Source: Syngnathus acus (Eukaryota > Chordata > Actinopteri > Syngnathiformes > Syngnathidae). From it: 64,000 nt of DNA. The translations under genes and the position numbers were made by a program. The stretch covers positions 2,262,912-2,326,911 of the forward strand of contig NC_051102.1 in assembly GCF_901709675.1 (NCBI RefSeq). Reading direction: 5' to 3'. Under the pieces are notes generated by a model. That model was not told where the DNA came from. It worked only from the letters and a program-made list of their open reading frames with translations, and did not search any database. How positions within the stretch are numbered: position 1 is the stretch's first letter; every line of letters begins with the position of its first letter. Shown one piece after another: positions 38,702-51,061 of the stretch.

Positions 38702-40428
38702 GAGGATCAACTTTGCAAATCAATTTAGTAATTTTGCAGCTTAATCCCAGCAATAAGGATTTTATTAAACAAAAATACCAAAAAAAAGCCTTTTATGCAA
38801 CTTGACTTGAATGGCTAGCATTTGATTGACTTTGTTTAAATATTTAGTTTGACAATAAAGTTCAACCGGGAGTGACAATAAAGGTCTTGTAGCCCTCCCC
38901 ACAAGTAGCCGGCCGGGGATTAATGTACTAGACTGCAGTCACGGTACAGTTGGAGTGAGCCACAAGAAATTGCGCATGAATCTCAAGTTTGGAAATGAGT
39001 CTCGACTAGTCTTCTGTCTAGACAGTTTGCACATGACTGTCACATTCAACTGCACTTTTTCCTTTGGAGCCATAAGCAAACTGCACAAGACATTTATGTT
39101 GAACTGAAATTCTTCACAGCAATGCAGTAATAACAACATTGTGTTTTCCTGCACTGCCGCATGTTTAACCTTTGCACACCCGGCCTTTTCGAAGAAATGG
39201 TCTTTCTAAGGAAGAATGAGGACTTCTCAGTTGATTACTCAGTGACATTCTTGCAGGCTGGCTGGCATAAGAGAACACCGCTTTCCCAGAATTTCCTTTT
39301 GTTCTAAATGTGCAGTGTGGGTGGGTGGGGTCGTGTTGGCTCCACTTATCTTTGCAAACATACCTGCTCTTGCGGGGTGGTGCTGTGGCTCTGGCTCTCA
39401 TCAGAGTCCTCGCACCCAGCGGCGCGTCACCAGCTATTTTTCTGCTTCCTTCAGCTGACCTCTCGCTTTGTGTGCAGCTGATAATACTTTGCTTGTACAG
39501 TGGAACCTCTGAGGTTCAACCTAAGCTGTCCCCGGTCCGCATTTGTTTAGTTTCCAAAGTGTGGTTTTCCACCGGAAATAATATAATATTCCTTCATGCA
39601 CTTACATTTTCCTATTTTTTTCGTTTTTTTGTTTTATTTCGTTTTTTTTAAACAAGCTGCTTGGTCACTTTATTGGACAAATGATAGCAACATTAAAATG
39701 TAATATTTTTGATTATTATTCATACACAAACTGCTCAACAGTATGCAGACTGGCTGACGGTCAGCACGCTGACTTCCAGGCGCTCATCAATCGATTTATC
39801 AGCGCAAGAATGGATACTAAAAACCTTGTCTTGGCATCTGTGCATTTAACTTGTTGCAAGCAAAAGAAATATATATATATATATATGAAACAATACGTCT
39901 TTGGTAGCGCCAAAGTCCTTAACTTAAATTATGGAGTAGCTATGAAGACGTCTAGTCAGTGCCAGTCCCGGATCAAGACAATTGCACGTTTAATGTCAAA
40001 AAAAGCAGCCGCAAACAGAAACTGCTTTCTTTTCTTTTTTTTGTCGGTGGGAAAGTAATGATGTCACCGGTGGTTCTCACAGCGTGAGCGAGTGCTTGGC
40101 CACACAATTTAGTCCCTGCTTTACCCCTCTCGCAGCAAGTCTCACCAACCCCTCTGGCTCGTAAACAACAGGACTGATGACTGAGTATTACTACGTTTTA
40201 TAAACAGGCTCCCAAGTAAGAACAAGTTGCTGTTTATACAACGGTGGGGGCTTGATGTGAAGTGAGGGGTCATGAGGAAGGTGTAACTGGCGACGGTTTC
40301 TCACTCAGCTGGAAAAGTGCTGACTGGCGACAGGGCGCATGAGAAGGCTAGTGTTAGCTCGGCCCTCAGACTGGGAAACTCCTGCTTGCACAGTTCGTAA
40401 TGGGAGGGGTGCACATGAGAAGGCGGAT

Positions 40429-40572
<144 letters not shown>

Positions 40573-41833
40573 GCGCAGCTACACTAGAAGCGGCAACTCG
40601 TCAACTATTTTGTGGCTTGAATCCAGGCCTTTGAACTCTCCTTTGTTCGGAATAGCAGACGTCAGTCCAGACTCCATTTTCGCCTTTGTCATGCATAATG
40701 TTAACTTGATTGATGTGGACAAAAAAATGGGTGCTGCAATAAGGGTGCTGTCATGCCCTTGCATGTGGCCAAGGACACGGCCCAGATATTCATACGCAGA
40801 CTCGTGTCTTGATGACACATATCTACTACATTAAGATGTCAGACATTTTGTAGTTCTAAGACACATCGAAACATTTAGCACACACTTTGACGTGCTCACA
40901 ATAAAAAGAGTTTGGGGACAAGAGCTGTAACTCTCTTGTAAAGTCTGAATTACAGTGCACTTAATTGACTGCCTGCTGCTTCAATTCACACGCATGCTAA
41001 CTGCTGTCAGATGTGCAGAGGACTGTCATCAAGTGTAAATGGGGGGTGAGGAACAGCACTTGACAGGTTCTGTTTTTCCAAGACCTGGAGAGAGAGAGAG
41101 TCACGCTTGTCAGTACAATTTCAGCAGTTAACAAACAGCTAAATAAACACATAATGAGAGAATGACTACTCAGTACAGTCGGGCGGAGCAGTACAATGGG
41201 TGGACCCTAATTAATACAGAACACCCAAGCAATCATCTCCATTGCCGGGGTGTGTAGACAACAGACGTGGTTGCGGCTTTGTCACTTCGAAAAATTGTTT
41301 GATGTCACATCATTTCTGTGAGACAGAAGGTGGTGCGCAGGAGTCATTCACAATAATTAATAACTCAAGACCAGTGGTTGCTACAACGTGACAGTGCTTC
41401 TTGGCCAGGAATTGCTCAGGGCATTGTGAGAAGGTGCGTTGCTATGGTGAAGCAATATTAGCTGTCCTGCTACAGCTCTCAACTAACTTGATCGATGTCT
41501 GGCACAGTAAAAAGAACTTTCAGTTTGTAGTTGGTTTGCAACTTATGTTTTGGGACGACAATCCTGGAACTTTTCTGACATAGGTTCTTTGCACTTTTTC
41601 CTCCAGGACTCTATCTGCAGCTTCCTAATTTTGTAAATCCTTGAAAGTACCCTGCAGGACCACACAGAGTGTACACTAGACTGGGCTGCATTTTCTTTTC
41701 CACTTTAGCGGTTGCTGTTTGTATTCGTCAGCAGCAAAATTTAAGAGTTTTCTTTGGAGTGTTGCTCTTAACGCTACTGAGTCATAAGGCTTCTCTGTTC
41801 TTGGATCTTTGAACGCAGACTTAATGAAACGCA

Positions 41834-41854
41834 TGTGTGTAGTGTGTGTGTGTG

Positions 41855-41893
<39 letters not shown>

Positions 41894-41905
41894 GTGTGTG
41901 TGTGT
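41834..41905. repeat. Interrupted (GT)n microsatellite
   Basis: GT runs broken by single A or T bases. Confidence 0.95.
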
Positions 41906-43461
41906 AAGGTACAACACAGCAGTGTGGCAGCACTGCTCTGGTGGTCCAGGATGTCTTGCATGTGTGCCAGTGCGCATGTGCATGTTACAAGAGGTGGTCT
42001 ATTTCTGATTCTCGGTGTTCATTTTTTTTTTTTTTTTTTTACATTGCATCAAACATGATACCTTCCAATTGCAGTTTGAAACTGGACCAGTGGCTCAAGT
42101 CGCTGCTGGCATCACATCACAGGGACCGCACACTTTGACTGAGTTGACATGCCAACTAAATGGTTCCCTGGTGACGTTGAAGTCTTCCCGCACTTTAAGC
42201 GCCAACGAGAAGAAAATGACTACTTGTTTCTATTTGTTCTCAAGTTACAGTACAGTTTTGCAGTTTTTCTAAAACTGGCCTCTCGTGATCCCATTGTTTC
42301 CCCGCATCTTTCCCAAGGCCATTTCACACAAAGGACTCAGTTTCTCCATTCCTCAGTCCTCCCAGTCAGCAGTGTGATTAGGAATACAGTTTCCCTTTTC
42401 TTTACTAAGCAAGCATTTTGGGCGGAATGAATTGACTGTTTGCCGGGAAAGCGAGGTTTGATGAGGAACGACTCACCAGAGACATTTTTTTTTCTTCATA
42501 TTTGTTTGCAGCCTCTTTCCTCATAAGATTTCATTGTCACCTTAATTGAGAGCAGTAAATGACCCACTCAGCACAATTGTAACTATGACTTTTTTTTGCA
42601 TTCAGACTAATAGAAAACTGCTAACTGTGCACAAAAACCAGACTCTGAGTTTTTCTTAATAAACTTGCACGACAAGACTTCCTGCTTCACTCATCCTGTT
42701 TGGATGAAAGGATTTTGGTGCCCTCTTCACCTTCACCGCCTCGCCTTCGTGACTAAGCTCCCACTAATGACTGATCCCTTTGCTATGCGCACTTTGAGTC
42801 GACCCATCCATGTCTCACGCTTGTTATTGCAGACAACCTAATGTCTACAAATAAAAGACGTTTAATCTGGTGCTTTCAAGTCAGCAAATAGAGATTTTTT
42901 TTCCCTGTCCTGTTTTGAACTTTTATTTTCACCTCGCTCTTGTTTTTGGCCAAACAGAAACACCGACGTCATAGTTTGATGTGTCAGGATCTCATCCTGC
43001 AGTACAAATAAAATAATCCAAAATTTGATTTTTTCTGCTTTTAAATCTGAGTCTAATTGACAAATCGCTTCAATTAACCAATTTCCTCTAGTTCACCTTA
43101 TCAGACAATATTTGTACTTTATGGCAGTATGTGCTCTATGTTCGGGCAAATTCCAGTAAAGCGGTGAATGTCTTGTCTTCAGAAGTTTCCTGTTGCCCGA
43201 ATGATGTGGCTGTAAGCGGAATGTTTCTCAAGAAGAGCAAATACAGTATGTTGCAGAATGTAGTAAAGGAAGTCATGCGTGTCCTTTTATTGCTGTTCGT
43301 GGAAATCTGCTTGCAGTGGAGGCAGGAACGGCTCAACTGGAGCACACGCGGCTCTCACATGTCGTGTCGGACATGTTGGGGCTTGTTCCCATCATGTCTG
43401 TAAATGATTTACACGACGATTCACAGAAAGCAAAATCCCGTTCAACCTGCTGCAGCATTAA

Positions 43462-43478
43462 CCCCCCCCCCCCCCCCC
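43462..43478. repeat. Poly(C) run of 17
   Basis: Seventeen consecutive C bases, followed by TCCCG. Homopolymer length is prone to assembly error. Confidence 0.9.
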
Positions 43479-44189
43479 TCCCGTTCGCCATTCAGTTGCA
43501 TGTTATAGTGCTGGAATCTTGACCTCGCTTTCGGTTTGGTTTCTGAGTGGGGTAAAAAAAGAAATCCCTGCTCATTTTCAGCCATTGTGTCAGTTGGGCA
43601 TAGTGAACATGAACATGCTCAAGGCCTGCCACAAATGACCAAATTTTATTACAATTCCGATGTCATTGTAGTGCATGCGCATGTGTCCATAATGAAGTTG
43701 GCTGTGAGTTAATGTGGCGCCGCGCCAGATAAGCAATGTCACTTCTGGGAACAATGAAGCAAGAGGAAGTGTGTAAGGATAAATGACGTTCATTAACCCG
43801 AATGTTGTTTCTTTCCACAGTCAGTTTGGTGATTTACAGCCTTCAGCTGCTGTATGCAACAACATTGCTGGATATTGTTTTTTAATCGTCTGGTCATTCA
43901 CTCAGTTTATTCCATTAGAAAGTCAAAGTCTGCATAAAGAGTTTTTGTGAGTATATTAGTTGTGTGGCAAATTAGATCAATGTTGTGCACATGTGATTAT
44001 AGTAACATGTGGGCCAGCACAGCCATGCAGTTTGATGTGTCATGCTATAAAATATATTTGCGTCACGTTTATGTTGAAGCAAAAAAAAAAAAAGTGGAAG
44101 CATTTACTTTCACATTATCAATTGTACACATTGGTGCCATATTAAAAGTGTGTCCCTGCTTTTGTCTCTTCCAGTGTTGATAGGCCAGG

Positions 44190-44528
44190 ATGTCTTCAAA
44201 GGCTCATAGTTCTAATAACATCGCCCATGCCAGGCGGACTGTACAGCAGCTGAGGATAGAGGCTAACCTCGAGAGGATAAAGGTACATTATCATCTTCTT
44301 TAAAAACTTTCGGGGTGAGAGAAAAGTGATTGATCGATTTATTAAAAAAATGATGATCGTTAGTTGAGTAATGTTTGAATTTGCTTCCTTCTATGCCCGC
44401 AGGTATCGAAGGCCTGCGCGGACCTTATGACTTACTGCAATGATCACTCCAAAACCGATCCTCTCCTCATGGGCATCCCCGCCTCAGACAATCCCTTTAA
44501 GGACAAAAAACCCTGCACTATATTGTAG
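44190..44528 (+). CDS. gng12: G protein gamma-12 subunit
   Basis: Two coding exons, 44190-44282 and 44403-44528 (phase-0 intron), give 72 aa, the same length as mammalian GNG12. The product pairs with a G-beta subunit to form the Gbg dimer of heterotrimeric G proteins at the plasma membrane. The sequence starts [16 protein letters not shown], contains the G-gamma helix [18 protein letters not shown], the conserved DPLLMGIP and NPFKDKK, and ends in a CaaX box CTIL whose final Leu predicts geranylgeranylation. These features match GNG12 better than other gamma subunits. The first coding exon has 15 nt of 5' UTR after its acceptor, so transcription begins upstream (see 23885-24344). It is convergent with gadd45a, the same arrangement as in human 1p31. 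Confidence 0.95.
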
Positions 44529-45533
44529 GGGGATACCACTCTGCCTTTACGGGAGTCATTTTTGGCTTATTAATGTTGCTGTGTTCTGTATGTTGGGAGG
44601 AGTGAGGGGTGGATCGTGATCGTATTATTACCACGGGCTCGTCTTTTTTGTGTTAACAAATTACTGGCGCAACCATGTTTTTGTTTTGTTTTTTTCCCCC
44701 CGACACTCAAGTCTTTAATCGCCATGCCGCCCGCTCTTCAGTCCGCTACTATAACCACAAGCAAGCCTTTGGCTGCATGACCTAACAGGCACCTGCTGGT
44801 GGTCCTCAGCTTAGTGTAGTGATGTCTCCTAATGAGAAGCGACTGTTGTCATCTCTCTGCAGGTTCATGCAGCCCTTTTCTGAGCAATTGTCCTTTCGCA
44901 ATTTTAACCCGTAACTTTCAATGTCCAGTTCGAATGGCTAAAGATTCAGGGTTATTCATTTGAGCTTGTTATTGTGGCGACCGTGACAATCCACATTCCA
45001 TGGGTTAGGGTTATTATTAATATTGAGGTGATGATCAGCTTGAAATGTCAAGTGTATTTTGTAGTTCAACTAATTTTGCAATAGAGATTAAACCCCTGGT
45101 TTATCACGTGGCAACATTTTCAAATCTACCCGCATTACTATAGAAAAACCCTATGAAAAATTAAAGATATTTATTTTAAAAAATTCCTTAGTGCCCGTTC
45201 TCCCGCTTTTGCTCACACAATTCTGCAAAAAAGAAGCACAGCGTGCTTGCTTCAAGCTGTCACTCCCAGTTGAAGTGGAAAAGCAGAACTTGTCTAGTTA
45301 AGCATCACCATACAAGAACAGAGAAGGACAATACATTAGTCTTGTTTTGTGCTTGTGCTTGCGGGTTATGTGGAGAGCAAAAGTTATTTCTGGTTTTTTT
45401 TTATACCGTTTAATATTGCTAATTTAAAAGAAATTCTTGTGGAGAAAAAAACAAGGGTGGTCCTGGAACAAATTGAACTCAAATCTCATGGCACCACTGT
45501 CATATTTAATTAATTATAATTAAAGAGGAAGTC

Positions 45534-45823
45534 AACCCCAAATTTTTTTTGTAATAACATGTTTGTTCTGTGCAGCCCAACTAGTAGAAACACCTTGTTT
45601 TGATTAATGTTTGGTTGGAATATGAATTAAACAGGCAAAATGTACCTGGTTTTATCCATCTCGGGATATTTTGCCACTTGGTGTCGACTGAAAATGACCT
45701 CATCGTTGTCAACCGATGTCATTCTCAGTCACTAGCAAGTGGCAAAATGGCCGCCCCCTGAGATGGAAAAAAATGGTTGCCCAATTTTCCTGCTTAGCTT
45801 ATATTTTGGTGTTGACGTTCTCT
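45534..45823. mobile_element. Foldback MITE of a TTAA family, copy 2 (complete)
   Basis: Both ends abut TTAA (45530-45533 and 45824-45827). The ends AGAGGAAGTCAACCCCAAA and, on the other strand, AGAGAACGTCAACACCAAA match at 16 of 19 positions. Inside, two arms carrying TTTTGCCACTTG and its inverted partner CAAGTGGCAAAATGG make the 290-bp element a long imperfect hairpin. TTAA target duplications suggest a piggyBac- or Kolobok-type helper transposase. It lies in the presumed gng12 3' UTR. Confidence 0.85.
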
Positions 45824-46481
45824 TTAAATTAACTTCAAAAATTAATTATGTATTATTAAAATAAAATATTTTACATGTTTTTCCATACACATTTTTACTT
45901 TTTTTTTTTTTTTTAATTTTTTAGACCTAGTAATCTATATGACCCTTGAGCACAAACTCTCCAAATCATAGATTTTGATAGCCCAATGTTAGGGTGCCAA
46001 AAATGAAAAAAAATCTGCTGACCTGTTCTAATGGTAGAAACATGCACATCAATCCAAATTCTGGGGGTCCATTGACATAAAAAAGATGGACTAAATTTAT
46101 AGCCTTACTTACGCTTGCCTTGTATTCTGAAGAACACTTACTGGGAAAACTGTGTACTTGTAGGATGAAAGTCATTTTTGATAATACTCTAACCGTACCG
46201 TGCCATCTTTGTTTCTGCGCGTGGTGCAAATATCCTGTTGCACTTGCCTGGTGCTTCTCTTGTTCGCAGTTATTGTTGTGTAACTTTTTTGGCTGTAACA
46301 GTTAATTCTTCTCCCATAAACCTCTTAAGAAATGTGTAGCTTGCCACTGCCATGTCATCTTTTCTGTCCATTAAGCAACTTTACTGTACAACTGTCAAAA
46401 TCTGCATTTTGAGGAACGTCTTTATTATGAATATAGTGGCCTTTGTATGAAGATGGACGAAGTGAAGCGTTCCAATATCTC

Positions 46482-46487
46482 AATAAA
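46482..46487 (+). terminator. gng12: Possible gng12 poly(A) signal
   Basis: AATAAA lies 1.95 kb after the gng12 stop. A long gng12 3' UTR is usual in vertebrates, but no transcript evidence is available here. Confidence 0.4.
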
Positions 46488-46504
46488 GATGTGTTGTGTC
46501 AACA

Positions 46505-46640
46505 GAATTGGTGCTTTAAAAAGTCTACACACCCCTGTTCAAATTTCAACTTTTTGTGATGTAAAAAACAAATGTCAAAGGTCAAACATTTTTGCCCCTA
46601 ATTTTAAAGTGAAGCATTTTTCACCTGTAATTTTCCTCTG
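46505..46640 (-). repeat. Tc1/mariner-type fragment
   Basis: AAAGTCTACACACCCCTGTTC is the inverted form of the end motif seen at 23365 and 27875. The following ~100 bp (GTCAAAGGTCAAACATTTTTGCC) may belong to the same decayed element. Confidence 0.4.
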
Positions 46641-47647
46641 ATCCTTGTTAGAACACACAAAAAGCCCAATTTTGCAAATTTTTTGCAAGTGTATCTATGT
46701 ACTGTATATAAAACTGTACCTGACCGAAGGCTGGAAAAACCTTGGGCCTCCCTCACCAAGGCTGTTAAAAACCACACTGCAGACATTTAAATGGAGGGAA
46801 CCTGCTTTTAGCTTTCGGAGAGTCGTGTTACTATTTTGGGAAAAGGGCTGCTTTGTTTTCATTCTCTGTTGGTGGGCTCTTGGGTGTTTCTGACTTTGTT
46901 GCTGTCGGGACCGGATTTTCTTGTATTTAGTTACATTCCGACTGTGCAAGCGTTCCTAATCAAGTGTCACCCGAATGCCCTGCAGACTTGCAACATGCAG
47001 AGCATGCATACGCAATAATGTGCCAGAGTGTGAGAATCCAGCATGGCAGTTGCACTGTCACTGTGTAGGAATGTGCTGATGAGGGGGGTGGGGGGATGGG
47101 TGGGGGGCGAGTGAACTGAGTTCTGAGTGAACTGCAGTGGCACCTTGCTTCCTGTCATCCTATGGTGGTCTCAGCCACTTATGGAAATGTACAAAACCAG
47201 CTTCAGCCTGGTTCAACCAAAATGAAAGTTATCAGTCATGTTAAACAGTCTTTGGGCGGTAGATGGGCTACACCCTGAACTGGTCACCAGCCAATCGCAG
47301 GTAATCATATCATCATCGCAATGTTGGCATTTTCCACCCTGAGCTTCCTTGTACGGCGATGATAAATAGTCTTGCTAATGATATGTAATGATGACTTCCA
47401 TCACTGATGACTTAATCACTTTTCATGGTGCATGTAAGGATTGGAGATGCAACGGACCAGAAATATCATCTTGATACTTGAGTAAGATTTTCATCTGTAG
47501 TTTTAGCAACCTTAAATGGCAAACTAAAAATGAAAATCCACCCTTAAATGGAATTTGCCTTCCAGTTTCAATTGTGTTGATAAGGTTTGTCATTGCAGTG
47601 GTGGATTAAACTATGAAAGATGTTTTGGGAGGAGCACACCAAATCAT

Positions 47648-48045
47648 CCATCCATCCATCCATCCTTTTTCTGTACCGCTTAGACCCCACGGGGGTCGCG
47701 GGTGTGCTGGAGCCTATCCCAGCCGTCATCGGGCAGTAGGTGGGGGACACCCTGAACTGGTTGCCAGCCAATCGCAGGGCACACAGAGACAAACAACCAT
47801 CCGCACTCGCACTCACACCTAGGGACAATTTGGAGTGCTCAATCAGCCTACCAAGCATGTTTTTGGGATGTGGGAGGAAACCGGAGCGCCCGGAGAAAAC
47901 CCACGCGGGCCCGGGGAGAACATGCAAACTCCACACATGGAGGGCCAGAGGTGGAATCGAACCCGCACCCTCCTAACTGTGAGGCGGACGTGCTACCCAG
48001 TGCGCCACCGAGCCGCCCACACCAAGCCGCCCACACCAAGCCGCC
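47648..48045 (-). mobile_element. Complete tRNA-derived SINE with 13-bp target duplication
   Basis: Perfect 13-bp direct repeats CACACCAAATCAT flank it (47635-47647 and 48046-48058). On the minus strand the 5' end has a tRNA-like promoter: box A-like TGGCGCACTGG and a perfect box B GGTTCGATTCC (47953-47963 on the plus strand). The body (CATGTTCTCCCCGGG, GGTTTCCTCCCACATCCC, GGCTGGCAACCAGTTCAGG) is followed by a short (GGAT)n 3' tail at 47643-47665. The intact promoter boxes and perfect duplication point to a young insertion. Degraded relatives lie at 18740, 29938, 47255 and 53715. Confidence 0.92.
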
Positions 48046-48055
48046 CACACCAAAT
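48009..48055. repeat. 14-bp unit repeated three times at the SINE 5' junction
   Basis: The unit AGCCGCCCACACCA occurs three times in a row (from about 48010, 48024 and 48038), running from the SINE 5' end into the target duplication. Each unit combines the SINE start (GCCGCC) with the start of the flank (CACACCA). Confidence 0.9.
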
Positions 48056-49829
48056 CATTATCACTTTAATATGTGTTAAGCTTTCCAGTCTTGTGGCACT
48101 TTTGTGCTATCCTTTCCAAAAAGCGACATTATCTGTCATTATCTGTTTACCTTTGACATTCAGACTTAAAGAATTTGCTGATATTGACATGCTCTTAGTT
48201 GGTTTGCTATTCAAAGTGCCCACTTATCCTACTGCTCTATTTTAGAATCTTCCAGATAAAAAAGCTGCATGTGAACTCTGACCTACAATTGCAGCAAGCT
48301 TTCTAGGACTCACTTTCACCGGAAGCCTCAAGTGGGGCCCGCTTTACGCTACCCCACCCTGATTTGAAATGAGTTTTTTCCCAAGGTATCCCGCCGTTGA
48401 GTCACACGTCACGCAACCTTTCACACAGTGCTGGCTGGAGGTCGGGGGCCCTCAAGCCTCGAGGGTGGCGTAATACTTGGAATCCGCTACTGACTATTTG
48501 CTCTTTTGGGTTATTTTTAAATCACCACTCGAGAGTTTGTTTAAACTTTAGCCCACTCACTTCCCTTATTATACTGCACCGTGTTGAATATGTTGTTGGC
48601 AAGTTACTCTTCTGCAAATGTTCTCACGTGATGTAAAAGTCCACACGACGCCATTCAAATTATTTGGTGAAGTGAGTAAAAATGAGACAGAGGTAAATAA
48701 AAACCATGTCAAAACTTTTGTTGGAGCACACAAGCTGTGCAACTAAGTTAAAAAATATCAGAGGAAGTAATAAACAACTGAGGTAATTTGGTTGCATAAG
48801 TGTGTACACCCTCTTATAACTGTACTACAATGTACATATATGGCTGTGTTGAGAATGAACCAATCACATTCAAACTCGAGTCAGCACACACCTGCGTCTC
48901 ATTAACCCCAAATTATGCTCAGATTTTCTAATTATGGATTTTCAAATTGTGCATTGTGCATTTGAATTTGAATGCCAAGCCTTTGGTTGAAGGTTTAGAC
49001 TTTTTTTTTTTAAAGGGTTTTAAATGTTGGTTAGAATTAGAATTTCAAGCCAGAGTTTTAAATGAGGGTTGCTGTATTATTTCTGTTATGTCTGCTCAGG
49101 AGAATATTATGTGGCAGAAATGACAAGTCCACATTGACAATAAATAAAATGGAAGGAGTGTGCACTGCAGAGTTAGAGGTTAAATGTTAACTGGGGACAC
49201 CTCCCAGACTCGAGTCTTCAACTCACCTTCATCATTAGTCACCATCTGTCATTTTACTTATGGGTGGATTCATCATTATTATTACTTTATTTGTTGACAG
49301 AATAATGACAACTGCCTGCACTTCCATTTTTTTATGTTGCTTGTTCTCATTGGTAAAATGGAGCCAATCCCAGCTGACTGAGTGATTATTTTGTATAACG
49401 GAGGGGATGTTTTGCAACTTTTCCAATGTCACGTGACACCCCAGGCCACATTGCGCAAGTGCAAGACGACGTAGGTTCTCGTGACGGTGACTCAGCATTT
49501 TGTCTGGGGGAATGCCCGCCTTACTTCATTCAGTTTAATGACGTCACTTGCTTGTGGCGCAGCTGGAAAAGCACCAAAGGAGAGCGGGGTCAAGGGCGAG
49601 AGTTGTTTGGAACCTCACCTTGCTCTTTACACAACTCCACCAAAGGTTACCTCTGGGTACTGTCGTTAGGTGTTGTCCTTCATGACTTGAACCAGGAAGA
49701 GTATTGATCCATTGTCGGATCAAACAGTTGATGTGGTTAATTTTAGGTGTAACCTTGACATTTCTTGTGAGTAGTAAAATAAACAATTGAACTGATTCTT
49801 TAAAGTCAAGTCAAAAATTGAAATTGTAA

Positions 49830-50010
49830 TATGTTCAACGTGGCACTACTAGTCATGATATTCTGTTTAATGTTGCATTTGTGGAATATGAATTACAAAA
49901 TTCATCTGTTTGTATCCATGTCCAGGGGGTGGCCATTTTACCTTGTTCTGCCACTTGTTGAAAATGACATCACAGTGCCTGAGGAAACAGTATTGCAAAC
50001 TACTGCAAAG
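49830..50010. repeat. Partial copy 3 of the TTAA foldback MITE family
   Basis: TGGAATATGAATTA, TATCCATGTCCAGGGGG, CCACTTGTTGAAAATGAC follow the same order as in the 45534-45823 copy. The ends are not recognisable. Confidence 0.6.
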
Positions 50011-50381
50011 TCATAGGCGTTATCAAGATCCCTGACCGGATTTATGTTGGATCATGTGCAAACGTCAACGTAGCACGTGCTTCTGTGAAGAAGTCAGTTG
50101 GCAAGAATGCAAAGCAAACGCTGGAGAGAATTGTCAAAAGAGGGGGAGAGGGCTTGGATGAATGAGCACGCTGGTGCTGAGCCACGCAGAAGCCGAGCAG
50201 AGCGGAGCGCCGAGGATTATTGTGCTCTTTAGCTCAGAGATGGCTGCGAGGCAACACAGGCCAACGTGACCCCCGTGATCCGCACGTGACTCTCCCTTTA
50301 CAACTTCGCGCTAAAGGTCACAGCGCTCATTTTCTGCAAATGAACGGAGAAAGACAGTTGTGGCTCAGAACAAATATCTTT

Positions 50382-50387
50382 TTTATT
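50382..50387 (-). terminator. gadd45a: Poly(A) signal of gadd45a
   Basis: TTTATT on the plus strand, i.e. AATAAA on the minus strand, lies about 675 bp beyond the gadd45a stop. The 3' UTR would span roughly 51061 to 50365 and includes poly-purine/pyrimidine runs near 50895-50960. Confidence 0.6.
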
Positions 50388-51061
50388 GACATCAGAACAC
50401 GTGTCCAGTCAGATTCTGCAAAAGTAAAAAAACAACAACATAAATATACTTAAATATATTGGAAAATAACTTAAAATTGTAACACGACAATTGTACTTAG
50501 CATAGGAATTATTAAATACACACTTCACTGGATGTCTAATAATAGCCCTTCCCTTTTTAAATTACAACAACATCAATATTAACAGTTGAATGAAATATGA
50601 AATCAAATAGTAAAAGGTCCAGTGCTTTAAGTGCTTTGTTTGAACAGAGATGCCCAGGCCTCGGCTCAGAGTTCCGGCCGACTCTCCGCCTTTCCTGAAA
50701 CGTGTCACACAGGCCGTGAAGCAACAGCGATGGCAGCATATGATGTAATCCTCCTGCCTGCGCCACGTCCGGCTTTGACGCCAACAAAAGCAACCCGGCC
50801 GGCTTCATTTTCGTCATCCGTGACGACATAAGGGCCGCTTGCCACGACGGACAGACACAACTCCAAAACAAGTGGAAATTCCCGTCCCACTTCTTCTTTT
50901 TTTTTTTAAATTCATCCCAACTACGCAACAGGGTCTGTTTTTTTTTTTGGGGGGGGGGGGTTGTTTTGTTATCCAACCCGAACGCTGCTTCGGAACTTGA
51001 TCTGCAGCTGGTAAAACATCCACTGCGGTGCAGATTTAGAATGTGTTTTCTTCTTTTGTTT

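Noticed and set aside
47568-48245. Several overlapping open frames of 66-136 codons
   Set aside because: They lie in the SINE insertion on both strands and have no domain content.
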